DNA from: Marinicella sediminis
Lineage (GTDB): Bacteria; Pseudomonadota; Gammaproteobacteria; Xanthomonadales; Marinicellaceae
Direction of reading: 5' to 3'
Assembly: GCF_002000055.1 (NCBI RefSeq)
Contig: NZ_MVBD01000003.1
Coordinates: forward strand, 248,001 to 312,000
Length of the DNA stretch: 64,000 nt
Made by a program: the position numbers and the translations under genes
Shown: positions 17,480 through 27,400 of the stretch, piece after piece
How the letters are laid out: each line of letters starts with the position of its first letter
Position numbering within the stretch: position 1 is the first letter of the stretch
The notes under the pieces: generated by a model
The model's database searches: none
What the model was told of the DNA's origin: nothing
What the model saw: the letters and a program-made list of their open reading frames with translations, nothing else

Positions 17480-19312
17480 TCACTGCCCTCTGAGGAACAA
17501 TTTATCCAGCTGCTTCATGTCCAGTTGGGTCCAGGTGGGCCGGCCGTGGTTACACTGGTCTGATCGCAACGTTTGTTCCATGTCTCTGAGCAATGCATTC
17601 ATTTCCATGATGGTCAGCTGGTGGTTGGCCCGCACCGAACCGTGGCAAGCCATGGTCGACATGATTTCATTGATGTGAGCCTCAATTTTCTGGCTTGAGC
17701 CCATAGCCACCATCTCAGAAAGTACATCCTTGATCAGGTTTTCTACATCGGCATTGGCCAGCAGCGCCGGTATTTTGCGGATCACCAGGCTTTCCTCTCC
17801 GGTGACGCTGATCTCGAACCCCAGCTGAGCAAAACGTTCGGGGTGATTTTCCACCACATTGACTTCGCGGCTGGAAACATTGACTTGAATGGGCACCAGC
17901 AATTTTTGGTTTTTCAACTGGTCTTCGGCAAATCGCTGTTTCATGCGTTCGTAGGTGATGCGCTCGTGGGCGGCATGCATGTCGACAATGATCAGTCCAT
18001 GCTGATTCTCAGCAATGATGAAGACCCCGTGAATCTGAGCTTTGGCATAGCCCAATGGCGGAATGTCCTGATCATCACCATCATCCTCTGGCAAGACCAT
18101 CGGAGGAGCGGATGGGTATTCACTGAGTTGCTGACTGGCTTGAGCGGCCTGGTTCAGGTAGTTCAGACCGGCTTCTCTGATGCCCTGCGGAGGCAGGGTT
18201 GAGCCGGGCTGGCCAAGGGCAGTGTTTTGGCCGCCAAGGTTGAGCCGGTGTTGCATCTGCCGATAATCGGGCAGTGGTTGATCACTGGTGGTTGGCGTGG
18301 CCGACATGGCTCCAACCCGGGTTTGTGCCAATGATTGGTGGATCGAACCAAAGATAAAATCATGCACCAGCTTTGAGTCACGGAAACGCACTTCGTGTTT
18401 GGTTGGATGGACATTGACGTCCACCAGCTCCGGATCGATGTCCAGATACAACACAAAAGCCGGGAATCGCCCATGAAATAACACATCCTGATAAGCCTGC
18501 CGAATGGCATGGCCAACCAGTTTATCCTTGATCATGCGGTTGTTGATGTAAAAAAATTGCCGGTCTGGCTGGGCCCGGTTCCACGAAGGCTTGGCCACCC
18601 AGCCGGACATTTTCAGATTGCCGCGTTGTTGTTCAATGAAAATGGCGTTCTCAATGAAGTCTTTACCACACAGCTGGTTGATGCGCTGATGCCTGAGGAC
18701 ATCGGTGTCTCCACCCTGGGCATTGCGGATCATTTTGCCGTTGTGGCTGAGGCGGAAGGTGACATCAAAGCGTGACAAAGATACGCGTTTGATCAGGTCG
18801 TCAATTCTCAGGTATTCGGTTTTGTCGGTTTTCAAAAACCGCCTGCGTGCCGGGGTGTTGAAAAACAGATCAGCAACGATCACGGTGGTGCCCACTGGGT
18901 GGGCCGCTGGCACCGGGCCTTCAATGTCACCACCATGGGCACTGACCTGATAGGCCATTTCTGCATCCTGGTGTCTTGAAATCAGGTCAAAGCGGCTGAC
19001 CGAAGCAATGCTCGGCAGGGCTTCGCCACGAAAACCCATGGACAACAAGGACTCCAGATCATCCAGTGAATGAATTTTACTGGTGGCATGGCGCTGCAGG
19101 GCCATGGCCAGATCATCCTGGCTGATGCCCTGGCCATTGTCGGTGATTTTGATGCGCTTTTTACCACCGGTCTGAACGTCGATGTCAATCACCGTGGCAC
19201 CGGCGTCCAGGGCATTTTCAACCAGTTCTTTGACCACCGAAGCCGGTCGTTCGACCACCTCACCTGCGGCGATCTGGTCAATCAGTTGATTGGGGAGTTT
19301 TTTAATCAGCAT
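17480..19312 (-). CDS. mutL: DNA mismatch repair protein MutL
   Basis: A 610-residue protein. The N-terminal GHKL ATPase has E-VVERPASVVKELVENALDAGA, ITDNGQGI, and GFRGEAL-SIASVS. The transducer domain follows (VGTTVIVADLFFNTPARRRFLK, then HPTKHEVRF). A variable linker (about 335-420) leads to the C-terminal dimerisation domain with DMHAAHERITYE and the late ACHGSVRANHQL. There is no DQHAX2EX4E endonuclease motif, so it is probably the nuclease-free type that works with MutH or another nicking route. It acts as the matchmaker between MutS and downstream nucleases. Confidence 0.97.
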   Translation of the reverse strand: MLIKKLPNQLIDQIAAGEVVERPASVVKELVENALDAGATVIDIDVQTGGKKRIKITDNGQGISQDDLAMALQRHATSKIHSLDDLESLLSMGFRGEALPSIASVSRFDLISRHQDAEMAYQVSAHGGDIEGPVPAAHPVGTTVIVADLFFNTPARRRFLKTDKTEYLRIDDLIKRVSLSRFDVTFRLSHNGKMIRNAQGGDTDVLRHQRINQLCGKDFIENAIFIEQQRGNLKMSGWVAKPSWNRAQPDRQFFYINNRMIKDKLVGHAIRQAYQDVLFHGRFPAFVLYLDIDPELVDVNVHPTKHEVRFRDSKLVHDFIFGSIHQSLAQTRVGAMSATPTTSDQPLPDYRQMQHRLNLGGQNTALGQPGSTLPPQGIREAGLNYLNQAAQASQQLSEYPSAPPMVLPEDDGDDQDIPPLGYAKAQIHGVFIIAENQHGLIIVDMHAAHERITYERMKQRFAEDQLKNQKLLVPIQVNVSSREVNVVENHPERFAQLGFEISVTGEESLVIRKIPALLANADVENLIKDVLSEMVAMGSSQKIEAHINEIMSTMACHGSVRANHQLTIMEMNALLRDMEQTLRSDQCNHGRPTWTQLDMKQLDKLFLRGQ

Positions 19313-19383
19313 GACATGAATTTTAACATGCCCGGCACAGAAATAGCGGGTCTCAATCAGTGATTATTGAACTGCTTTTGTCG

Positions 19384-21591
19384 TCATTGAATGTTGAGTG
19401 GGATGACCCGCTGGGTTTGCTTGTTGGCATGTCTTTTCAGCAACAGGTAAAAGATCACCAGTGCGGCCAGACAACCAGTTAACCAGAGGCCGGCAAACAA
19501 CGGTTGGGTGTTGAACGTCACCACCTGGTAAAAACTACTGGCAATCAGGTAAGCAATGGCCGTTGAGTAAGTCGCTGAAAACACGGCCCATTTTTTGCCG
19601 GATTCTTTGGCAATGGTGGCCACCACCGTGACACAGGGGAAATACAATAACACAAATAACAGGTAAGCATAAGCCGCCCATGCACTGGTGAATTTATCCT
19701 GTAAAATGCCGAATAACTGGCTGGATACACCTTGATTTTCAGCCATGCTTTCCACGGCATCAATTTCAGTCAGTGACAAGCCCAGTGGATCGATCAGGGC
19801 ATCAGCCAGACCAGCGGCCTTATCAGGAATGGATTGCAAGGCTTCCTGTAACTGTTCTCCTATGGTGGCTTCGCTGTCATCCACTGATTTTGAATAAATC
19901 GCATCAAGGGAGCCGACCATCACTTCTTTGGCCAGTAAGCCGGTGAACAGGCCAACCACAGCCGGCCAATTGTCTTCATCAATGCCCATGGGTGCAAACA
20001 AAGGAGTTGCCAGTTGAGAGCCGGCAGCCAACAACGATTCATCGACGTCTTCATTGCCCCAGCTGAAATCCCGGCCCATGGATGAGATGATCTGTAAAAT
20101 CAACACAATGATGATGATGATTTTTCCGGCATCAACAATGAAACCACGGAGTTTGTGCCAGGTAGACCGGACAATGAACTTCACCCCGGGGAATCGCCAT
20201 TTGGGTAACTCAATGACAAATGGATCCGGTTCGCCCGGGAGGATGGTTTTGCGCATCAGCAGACCTGTGGCGATCGCCACCACAATACCGGTGAGGTACA
20301 GTGACAACACAATCAATGCCGCATGCTCAGTAAAAAAGGCCGCCACAAACAAGGCATAAACTGAGAGCCGGGCACCACAGGACATGAACGGCGCCATCAG
20401 GGTGGTGATGATGCGTTCATCCTTTCTGGCCAGTTGCCGGGTGGCCATCACCGCCGGGACATTACAGCCAAAACTGACAATCAGGGGCACGAAGGCTTTG
20501 CCAGACAAACCGATTTTCTGTAACCAGTTGTTCATCACAAATGCTGCCCGCACCATGTAACCGGATTCTTCCAGTAAAGTGAGGAACAGGAATAAAAACC
20601 CGATGACCGGGATAAAGGTGGCCACCGTCTGGATACCGGCACCCACTCCGTCAGCCAGGATCACCGCGAGCCAGTCAGGTGCATGCATTGCATTGAGCAG
20701 TTGTTTGGTGCCATCAATGAAAATCGCCCCGGTGGCTATGTCAAAAAAATCAATGAACACATCTGCCACATTGATGGCAAAAAAGAACATCAGGTACATC
20801 GCCAGCATAAAAGCCAGTGAGCCACTGAATGGACTGGTCAGCCAGCGGTCAACGCGACTGAATGTGGCTGACTTTGAGGAAGGTGTTGCCCCGGCAGACG
20901 CCTGACGGGTGACGGCCCTGGCCATTTCCAGCGACTGTTGAAAGCGGGCTTCAAAAATCCGTTTACTGTCGCCTATGATCTGTTCAGATGACCGCACATA
21001 ACGTTTGATGGCGGCAGCCCGGGTTTTGGCTTCTGGCAGGTCTATGTCATCAGGTAATTCAGTGTGTTGATGATCGGGGGCTGCTGCAGAAGAAAGTTGT
21101 GCCGCGATGGCATCAAACAAAGCAACCATGCCGACGTTTTTGATGGCGGTGGTGGTCAGCACCACACAGCCGGTCAACTCAGCCAGTTTGATGGTGTCCA
21201 GGTCTTTGCCACTGGCAGCCCGCTCATCGTCCATGTTTAACACCAGGATGGTGGGTTTGTCCAGATCCAGAATTTCGGTGGTCAGGAACAAGCCCCGTTC
21301 CAGGTTGGTGGCATTGAGGACATTGACGTACAGGTCAATGTCGTCCTTGTCGATGGCTTGCTTAACAACCAGTTCATCCTGAGACAATTCAGCCAGAGAC
21401 AATCCATAGATGCCAGGTAAATCAACCAATTCAAATTGAGTGTTGTGACGCACCAGTCTGGCTTTCGATTCACTGACGGTGACACCAGCCCAGTTGCCGG
21501 TTTTTTTGTTTTGCCCCGCAAGGGCGTTGAACAGGGTGGTTTTACCACTGTTGGGATTACCAATCAGGGCGACTTTGGCAGGTTGATTCAC
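19384..21591 (-). CDS. feoB: Ferrous iron transporter, GTPase-permease FeoB
   Basis: A 735-residue inner-membrane protein. The N-terminal G domain has GNPNSGKTTLFN (G1), DLPGIYGL (G3) and NMDDE (G4). Then come about ten membrane segments, including two gate-like stretches (GCNVPAV and CGARLSVYAL). It imports Fe2+ under low-oxygen or low-iron conditions. The start is a GTG at 21591 (MNQPAKVALIG). feoA lies 12 bases upstream in the same direction, and a Fur box precedes feoA. No feoC is visible. Confidence 0.96.
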   Translation of the reverse strand: MNQPAKVALIGNPNSGKTTLFNALAGQNKKTGNWAGVTVSESKARLVRHNTQFELVDLPGIYGLSLAELSQDELVVKQAIDKDDIDLYVNVLNATNLERGLFLTTEILDLDKPTILVLNMDDERAASGKDLDTIKLAELTGCVVLTTTAIKNVGMVALFDAIAAQLSSAAAPDHQHTELPDDIDLPEAKTRAAAIKRYVRSSEQIIGDSKRIFEARFQQSLEMARAVTRQASAGATPSSKSATFSRVDRWLTSPFSGSLAFMLAMYLMFFFAINVADVFIDFFDIATGAIFIDGTKQLLNAMHAPDWLAVILADGVGAGIQTVATFIPVIGFLFLFLTLLEESGYMVRAAFVMNNWLQKIGLSGKAFVPLIVSFGCNVPAVMATRQLARKDERIITTLMAPFMSCGARLSVYALFVAAFFTEHAALIVLSLYLTGIVVAIATGLLMRKTILPGEPDPFVIELPKWRFPGVKFIVRSTWHKLRGFIVDAGKIIIIIVLILQIISSMGRDFSWGNEDVDESLLAAGSQLATPLFAPMGIDEDNWPAVVGLFTGLLAKEVMVGSLDAIYSKSVDDSEATIGEQLQEALQSIPDKAAGLADALIDPLGLSLTEIDAVESMAENQGVSSQLFGILQDKFTSAWAAYAYLLFVLLYFPCVTVVATIAKESGKKWAVFSATYSTAIAYLIASSFYQVVTFNTQPLFAGLWLTGCLAALVIFYLLLKRHANKQTQRVIPLNIQ

Positions 21592-21603
21592 AGGCGGTGG
21601 AGA

Positions 21604-21846
21604 TTAAATCAGCGAAACAGAAATGGAATTGATCAGGTCGGAGCCCACAGCGATGTTGCCAAAAGGGGTTTTAACCACTGCACCATGTTTGTAAAGGGCG
21701 ATCAATTCGATCATCATGCCCAGGCCCAGGCCCATCAGCGTGAGCTTTTGACTCATCGATTCAGAACAAACATTCTGGCAAACCTGATAGGTTCGGCCTG
21801 CAGTGGCTTTGGACAGTTGCACTGATTGATCACGGGGTTCTGTCAT
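21604..21846 (-). CDS. feoA: Ferrous iron transport accessory protein FeoA
   Basis: An 80-residue SH3-like protein: LSKATAGRTYQV, SQKLTLMGLGLGMMIELIAL, and the final strand GNIAVGSDLINSISVSLI, the usual FeoA pattern. It sits just before feoB and is thought to stimulate FeoB in the cytoplasm. The divergent gap to argS holds a Fur box at 21867-21885, so feoAB should be iron-repressed. Confidence 0.93.
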   Translation of the reverse strand: MTEPRDQSVQLSKATAGRTYQVCQNVCSESMSQKLTLMGLGLGMMIELIALYKHGAVVKTPFGNIAVGSDLINSISVSLI

Positions 21847-21866
21847 GGCAGGGAGTTAATCTAAAT

Positions 21867-21885
21867 AATAATGGTTCTCATTATT
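21867..21885 (-). promoter_or_regulatory. Fur box upstream of feoAB
   Basis: The 19-mer AATAATGGTTCTCATTATT matches the classic Fur consensus at 14 of 19 positions, with both ATAATG and CATTAT half-sites intact. It is centred 30 bases before the feoA ATG. Iron-bound Fur would block feoAB transcription. Confidence 0.85.
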
Positions 21886-21925
21886 GTGTATTGGGTGTAA
21901 ATAATCAAGCCTCAAATCGGAAAAT

Positions 21926-22069
21926 ATGAAAAAGTTTGATCTTTATCATACCGCTGCCGGTCAATTGTTCTGCTCAGCCGATGCCATCAGTACAAAGTCT
22001 GCCGAATTGATTGGTTTACCGGGCCTCTATTTGATAAAATCAGCCGTTTATTTTGACTGGAATCATTGA
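21926..22069 (+). CDS. Possible 47-aa small protein translationally coupled to argS
   Basis: An ATG at 21926 (with CGGAAAAT just before) opens 47 codons that end in TGA at 22067-22069, overlapping the argS ATG as TGATG. The product begins MKKFDLYHTAAGQ and ends AVYFDWNH; it has no arginine, two short hydrophobic patches and no recognised family. The stop/start overlap is typical of real coupling, but the ORF is short and could be chance. Confidence 0.35.
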   Translation: MKKFDLYHTAAGQLFCSADAISTKSAELIGLPGLYLIKSAVYFDWNH

Positions 22070-23850
22070 TGATTGGACACATTCAGGAATTGATTGAAAA
22101 TGCCCTGGAACATTTGCAGGCCAAGGGCGAGTTTGAATTGACCGAAACCCCGGCGATCACCATCGAAAGAACCCGCAACAAAAGTCATGGCGATTACGCC
22201 TCAAATGTGGCCCTGACCCTGGCCAAGCCACTGCAGTCCAATCCGCGGGCCATTGCCGAACAAATCATTGCTGAACTGGCTGAATCCAGTCATGTCAAAA
22301 AAGTAGAAATTGCCGGACCTGGCTTCATCAATTTTTACCTCACCGATGCCTGTCGTTTACAGGTCATCAAGCGCATACTGAAGCACAAAGGGGATTACGG
22401 CAGCAGCCAATTGGGCCAGGATCACCCGATCACTGTGGAGTTTGTTTCCGCCAATCCAACCGGCCCGTTGCATGTAGGGCATGGTCGAGGAGCGGCATTT
22501 GGTTCGTCACTGACCAACCTGTTGAAAAAAGTCGGTTATCAGGTACATGCTGAATACTATGTCAATGACCATGGCCGGCAGATGGACATCCTGGCCACCT
22601 CGGTGTGGTTGCGGTATCTGGAATTGTGCGGTGAGCCCATCACCTTTCCGGTGAATGGTTATAAAGGTGATTACATCATCGACATTGCCCGTGATGTGCG
22701 TCAGCAGTATGGTGATGATTTTCGTCATCAGCAAGCAGAGGTGTTTGCTCAGGTCAGTCCGGATGAACCGGCCGGCGGTGATAAAGAACAGCACATCGAT
22801 GATCTGGTGATCAATGCCAAAGACATCCTGGGCAAGGGTTATCAGAAAATTTTCAAGAAAGCCCTGAAGTCGATTTTGTCGGGCATTGAAGATGATCTGG
22901 AGTCATTCAATGTGCATTACGACCAGTGGTTTTCCGAAAAATCACTGCACAAATCAGACACCATTGAACGGGCCCTCAATAAGCTCAAAGCAGGTGATCA
23001 CCTGTATAAAAAAGAAGGTGCACTGTGGTTCAATGCCACACACTTTGGCGACGAGAAAGATCGGGTGGTGATGCGGGAAAATGGCTTGAAAACCTATTTT
23101 GCCTCTGACGTGGCGTACCTGCTTGATAAATTTGAGCGGGGATTTGAGAAATCCATCTATGTGTTTGGTGCCGATCATCACGGCTATATTCCACGCCTGA
23201 AAGCGGCGGCCAAAGCCATGGGCTTTGATGCCGATAAAATTGACATCCTGTTGGTACAATTTGCGCACCTGTTCAAAGGTGGCGAAAAACTGCAGATGTC
23301 CACCCGCTCCGGTCAGTTTGTCACCCTCAATGAATTGGTTTCTGAGGTGGGTTGCGACGCAGCGCGGTTCTTTTATGTGATGCGCTCCCATGATCAGCAC
23401 CTGGATTTTGACATGGACCTGGCCAAATCGCAGTCCAATGAGAATCCGGTTTATTACATTCAATACGCCCATGCCCGGATTTGCAGCATCCTGCGCAAGC
23501 TGGAAGAGCAAAACATGACCCACAACATCGAAATTGGCCATGTGTCGATTGAGTTGTTGATCGAGGAACAGGAACAAGACCTGATCAAGGCATTGTCACA
23601 GTACCCTGAAACCATCGAAAAGGCCGCAGTCAATTATCAGGTACACACCGTGGCCAATTACCTCAGGGAACTGGCCCAGCTGTTTCACAGCTACTACAAC
23701 GCCCATCAGGTACAGATTGATAACGAAAATTTACGCAACGCACGGCTAAACTTATGTCTGGCGACCCGTTATGTGCTGGCCGATGGCCTGGCACTGTTGG
23801 GTTCTTCGGCACCTGAAGAGATGCGTGCAGAGGACAAAACACCCGCATGA
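22069..23850 (+). CDS. argS: Arginyl-tRNA synthetase
   Basis: A 593-residue class I enzyme. It has the N-terminal Add-1 domain, V-EFVSANPTGPLHVGHGRGA (HIGH box), the DHHGYIPRLKAA region, and KLQMSTRSGQFVTL in place of KMSKS, as usual for ArgRS. The C-terminus has the DALR anticodon-binding helices ending in NLCLATRYVLADGLALLG-SAPEEM. It charges tRNA-Arg with arginine in the cytoplasm. The true start is the ATG at 22069; the TTG codon at 22066 is upstream. It overlaps the next gene by ATGA. Confidence 0.97.
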   Translation: MIGHIQELIENALEHLQAKGEFELTETPAITIERTRNKSHGDYASNVALTLAKPLQSNPRAIAEQIIAELAESSHVKKVEIAGPGFINFYLTDACRLQVIKRILKHKGDYGSSQLGQDHPITVEFVSANPTGPLHVGHGRGAAFGSSLTNLLKKVGYQVHAEYYVNDHGRQMDILATSVWLRYLELCGEPITFPVNGYKGDYIIDIARDVRQQYGDDFRHQQAEVFAQVSPDEPAGGDKEQHIDDLVINAKDILGKGYQKIFKKALKSILSGIEDDLESFNVHYDQWFSEKSLHKSDTIERALNKLKAGDHLYKKEGALWFNATHFGDEKDRVVMRENGLKTYFASDVAYLLDKFERGFEKSIYVFGADHHGYIPRLKAAAKAMGFDADKIDILLVQFAHLFKGGEKLQMSTRSGQFVTLNELVSEVGCDAARFFYVMRSHDQHLDFDMDLAKSQSNENPVYYIQYAHARICSILRKLEEQNMTHNIEIGHVSIELLIEEQEQDLIKALSQYPETIEKAAVNYQVHTVANYLRELAQLFHSYYNAHQVQIDNENLRNARLNLCLATRYVLADGLALLGSSAPEEMRAEDKTPA

Positions 23851-24419
23851 CCCGGAAAACCACAAAGAAAACCACAAAAAGGAAAACCACCCGCAAAGCC
23901 GGACACAAAAGGCCGGTGCCAGGTTGGATCATTCTGCTCAGCGGGGTACTGTCCGGCTTGTTGCTGGCGGTGTTGATTTACGTCAAAGGTTGGGTGCCAC
24001 AACCGATACAGAACAACCAACCGGTGCCCGGTGTGGCCGAAGAGGTGGTACAACCGGTCGAAGACGTGTCACAGACGGTGTCAAAAAAACCCGACTATGA
24101 TTTTTACTCGGTGTTGCCGGAAATGGAAGTGGTGATTCCCCGGGAAGAGCTTGAACAACAAGCCGCCCGTGACAGCAAAGAATACACATATATTTTACAG
24201 GTGGCATCGTTTAATAACCGCCAGGATGCCGAAGAGCTGAAAGCCCGGATTGCCTTCACGGGGCAGATCGCTCACATACAGGCCATTGATGTCAATGGCA
24301 CAGAATGGCACCGGGTGCGTGTGGGACCATTCGATTCCAGCCGCGAAGCGGATAAACAAAAAAGACAACTGGAACAAGGAGGACACAAGCCCCTGGTGTT
24401 GAAAGAAACCAAAACATAA
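23847..24419 (+). CDS. SPOR-domain (FtsN-like) membrane protein
   Basis: A 190-residue protein. Residues 1-23 are highly basic (K/R/T-rich), then a single membrane segment at about 27-47. A linker leads to a C-terminal SPOR domain at about 110-188 (YILQVASFNNRQDAEELKARI, then VRVGPFDSSREADKQKRQLE). SPOR domains bind denuded peptidoglycan at the division septum, so a role in cell division like FtsN is likely. Coupling to argS (ATGA) is the same as in other gammaproteobacteria. Confidence 0.92.
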   Translation: MTRKTTKKTTKRKTTRKAGHKRPVPGWIILLSGVLSGLLLAVLIYVKGWVPQPIQNNQPVPGVAEEVVQPVEDVSQTVSKKPDYDFYSVLPEMEVVIPREELEQQAARDSKEYTYILQVASFNNRQDAEELKARIAFTGQIAHIQAIDVNGTEWHRVRVGPFDSSREADKQKRQLEQGGHKPLVLKETKT

Positions 24420-24428
24420 GGTGAATAC

Positions 24429-27400
24429 ATGAAAACCTTACATACCTTGTTGCTGTTACTCCTGGTTGGGGTACTCAACCAGGCAGCGGCCAAAAAGCCT
24501 CCGCAACCAACCCACAAGCAGCTGATTCCGCTAACGCTTCAGACCCGCGCCAATGAACCACAAAAAATCATTCGCCACAGCACTGCAGTGGCAGCCGGTG
24601 AATCGCTTCAGTCCGGTGGCAAAACCGACCACCTCAGCACCGCTCGGCAATACATCGATCAGGTACTGCAACAACAGCCACAACTGAACGCTGCCGAAGT
24701 TGATCTGGTACTGGTCAGTGAACGTCAGGGCTTGGCTCTCAATACCTACCGTTTTCAGCAACAACACCAGGGACTTGAAGTGATCGATGGTCATTTCACT
24801 GTGAGCATCAACCAGCAAGGCGTGGTGCGCCATGCCAGCCATCAATTGTTTGCCACAGATAACCTGCAGACCCCCAAAAAATTACTCTCCGATGACCAAG
24901 TCATGTCACGTGTGACCGGTTATTTCAATCATCAACAGGCCAGGCAAAAATCTGCCGCCAGAACAGCAAAGATCTGGGCTCATGGCGACCGGCCACGGTT
25001 GGTCTGGCAAGTGAACTATGCTTTTGACCAGGATACATCCAGGTGGCTGTTGCTGGTGGATGCCAACGATGGTGAAGTGATCAAAGCCATAGATAACAAA
25101 CATTACAATACGGTACCAGTTAATGTGTTTGATCCGGATCCATTGAGTTCCTCAGGTCAGTCTTATGGCGGAGGATTGGTCGATGGTGGCGATGCCAACA
25201 CCCCTGAACTGACAGCACAGCTGCAAAGCAGAACATTGGAGGTGCTGCATCAGGATGACAGGTATTTCATCACCAATGAGTGGGCAGAATCCATCGATAT
25301 CAGCGAACCATTGGAGGGTGATTATTCGCAGGACAACGATGATTTTCTGTACAACCGGTCTGATCCTTCATTTGAAGCCGTGAACATTGCCTGGCACCTC
25401 AATGAATACATGTCCTATTTGAACAACACCCTGGGCTTGAATGTACGGCCTTATCAATACGATACCGGGGTGCGTTTTGATGCCCATGCCAGAAACAACG
25501 CAGATGCCTCGAGTTATTTTACCGGTGATGGCACCCTTGAGTTTGGTCAGGGATGTGTTGACGACGGTGAAGATGCTGATGTCATCATTCATGAATTGGG
25601 TCATGGCATTCATGACTGGGTGACAGATGGCAACTTGTCTCAGGTGGATGGTTTGAGCGAGGGTCTGGGTGATTATTTTGCCCAAAGTTACAGCCGCAGC
25701 CGTCCGGGTTATGCCTGGACACCGGCGGATCCGGAATATCATCAGGTGTTCTCCTGGGACGGACACAATGAGTGCTGGGGTGGGCGCATCACCAATGATC
25801 AGCGCACTTACCCGGATGATCTGGTGGGTCAAATCCACACCGATGGGCAAATCTGGTCTTCTTGTCTGATGAATATCTGGGAAACAGTAGGGCGGGAGCG
25901 CACCGATACCATGGTCATTGAAGGCCTGGCGATGACTGATTCCAACACCGGACAACAAGATGCCGCTCAGGCCATGCTGCTGGCAGCGGAGGAACTGGGG
26001 TACACCGATGACCTGTTGTTCATAGGTCAGTCATTCCAGTCCTGTGGTTACAACATCAATTTGCCACAGGGGCAATTGACGGTGCAGATCAATGCCAGTG
26101 ACCCACAGCCCGAGCTGGGTCAGCAGGTGACTTTTTCAGCCAGCGTAGCTGGTGCCAGCGGATTGCTGAGTTTTGCCTGGGACATCAACGGCGATGGCCA
26201 CACCGATGGTACCCAAAGCAGCATCACGGTGACCTATTCTCAAGCATTTGCCGGCACCGTTCAGGTGCTGGTACAGGATGTCGGCGATCAGTTTGGATTC
26301 GGGCAATTGGCACTGAAGACCGACAGTCCGGACATTCAGATTTCAGCAGCTGGTGACCTCACTGATCAGTTGCAACAGGTCTGTGGCAATGATGATCAGG
26401 TGATTGATCCCGGTGAACGCTGGCAACTGGAACTGGCAGTGAGCAATCAGGGTACCCAGGCGGCCAATGATGCCTGGCTGGCCTTATCCGGCAACCGCTC
26501 TTTGACATTCGCTGACGGCCGGGATCAGTACGGTAACCTGATCGCCAGTTGTGAACGGACATTCATTGACATCACTGAATCAGGTACCTTACATGAATGG
26601 CAGGCGGCAGGCAGTGAATTTACCGCTGCTGATGAAGGTTTTGTAACCATCTCGCTGGCTGACAGTTTTGACCATTATGGTGAAACCATAAATACCCTGG
26701 TGGCCTCCACCAATGGCTACCTGAGCACATCAGTTGATGCCAATGGCTCAGACTGGAGCCCGGACTGTCCCTTACCAGCCAATCCGGATTTTGATTCGGT
26801 TGGTGGGCGGATCATACCGTTTCACAGTGATTTACGGGACGCCTTGTTTTATCATCAGTCATTCACTGATTGTCCCCGCCTTGCAGATGATGGCAACGAT
26901 CAATCCTGTGAGGTGTTTTCCTGGTTGGGTGCAGACCTGTGGGCCACCAGTGGAGCGGTCGAAGCGATTGATGTTCAGGCAATTTTGTATCCAGCCACCT
27001 CGCAATGGGTGTTTCAGTACGGCGGTGAAGGCTTTTCAGCAGCCAACCCCACCATTGGTTTGCAAAATGCCGCTGCCGATGACGGTTATGCCTATACCTG
27101 TAATGGGCAAAACAACATCAGTGATTCCGCCGCGGTGTGTGTGATCAACGCGGCATTTGCCCCGCCTTTGGTCTCCAGCATCACCGGTGTCAGCCTGGAG
27201 TCACCAGTCATCAGTCTGGCTGATGTTGGCATTAATCAGACGCGACAAGCGATGCTGAACTTTGCCGTTACCGAGGATGCCAGCTGTGGCCTGCCAATTG
27301 GTTTTGATCACCAGGCCAGTGTGTTCCTTGAGGGGTTCAACACCGGTAACAATGGATTTTTCACCACACAGGTGGGTGATGATCAGGGTTTGTGTGAAGC

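Noticed and set aside
22954-23577. 207-codon minus-strand ORF within argS
   Set aside because: Antisense shadow of a conserved synthetase; no ribosome site or motif.
25368-25958. 196-codon minus-strand ORF in the metallopeptidase
   Set aside because: Covers the catalytic HELGH region of the true gene on the plus strand.
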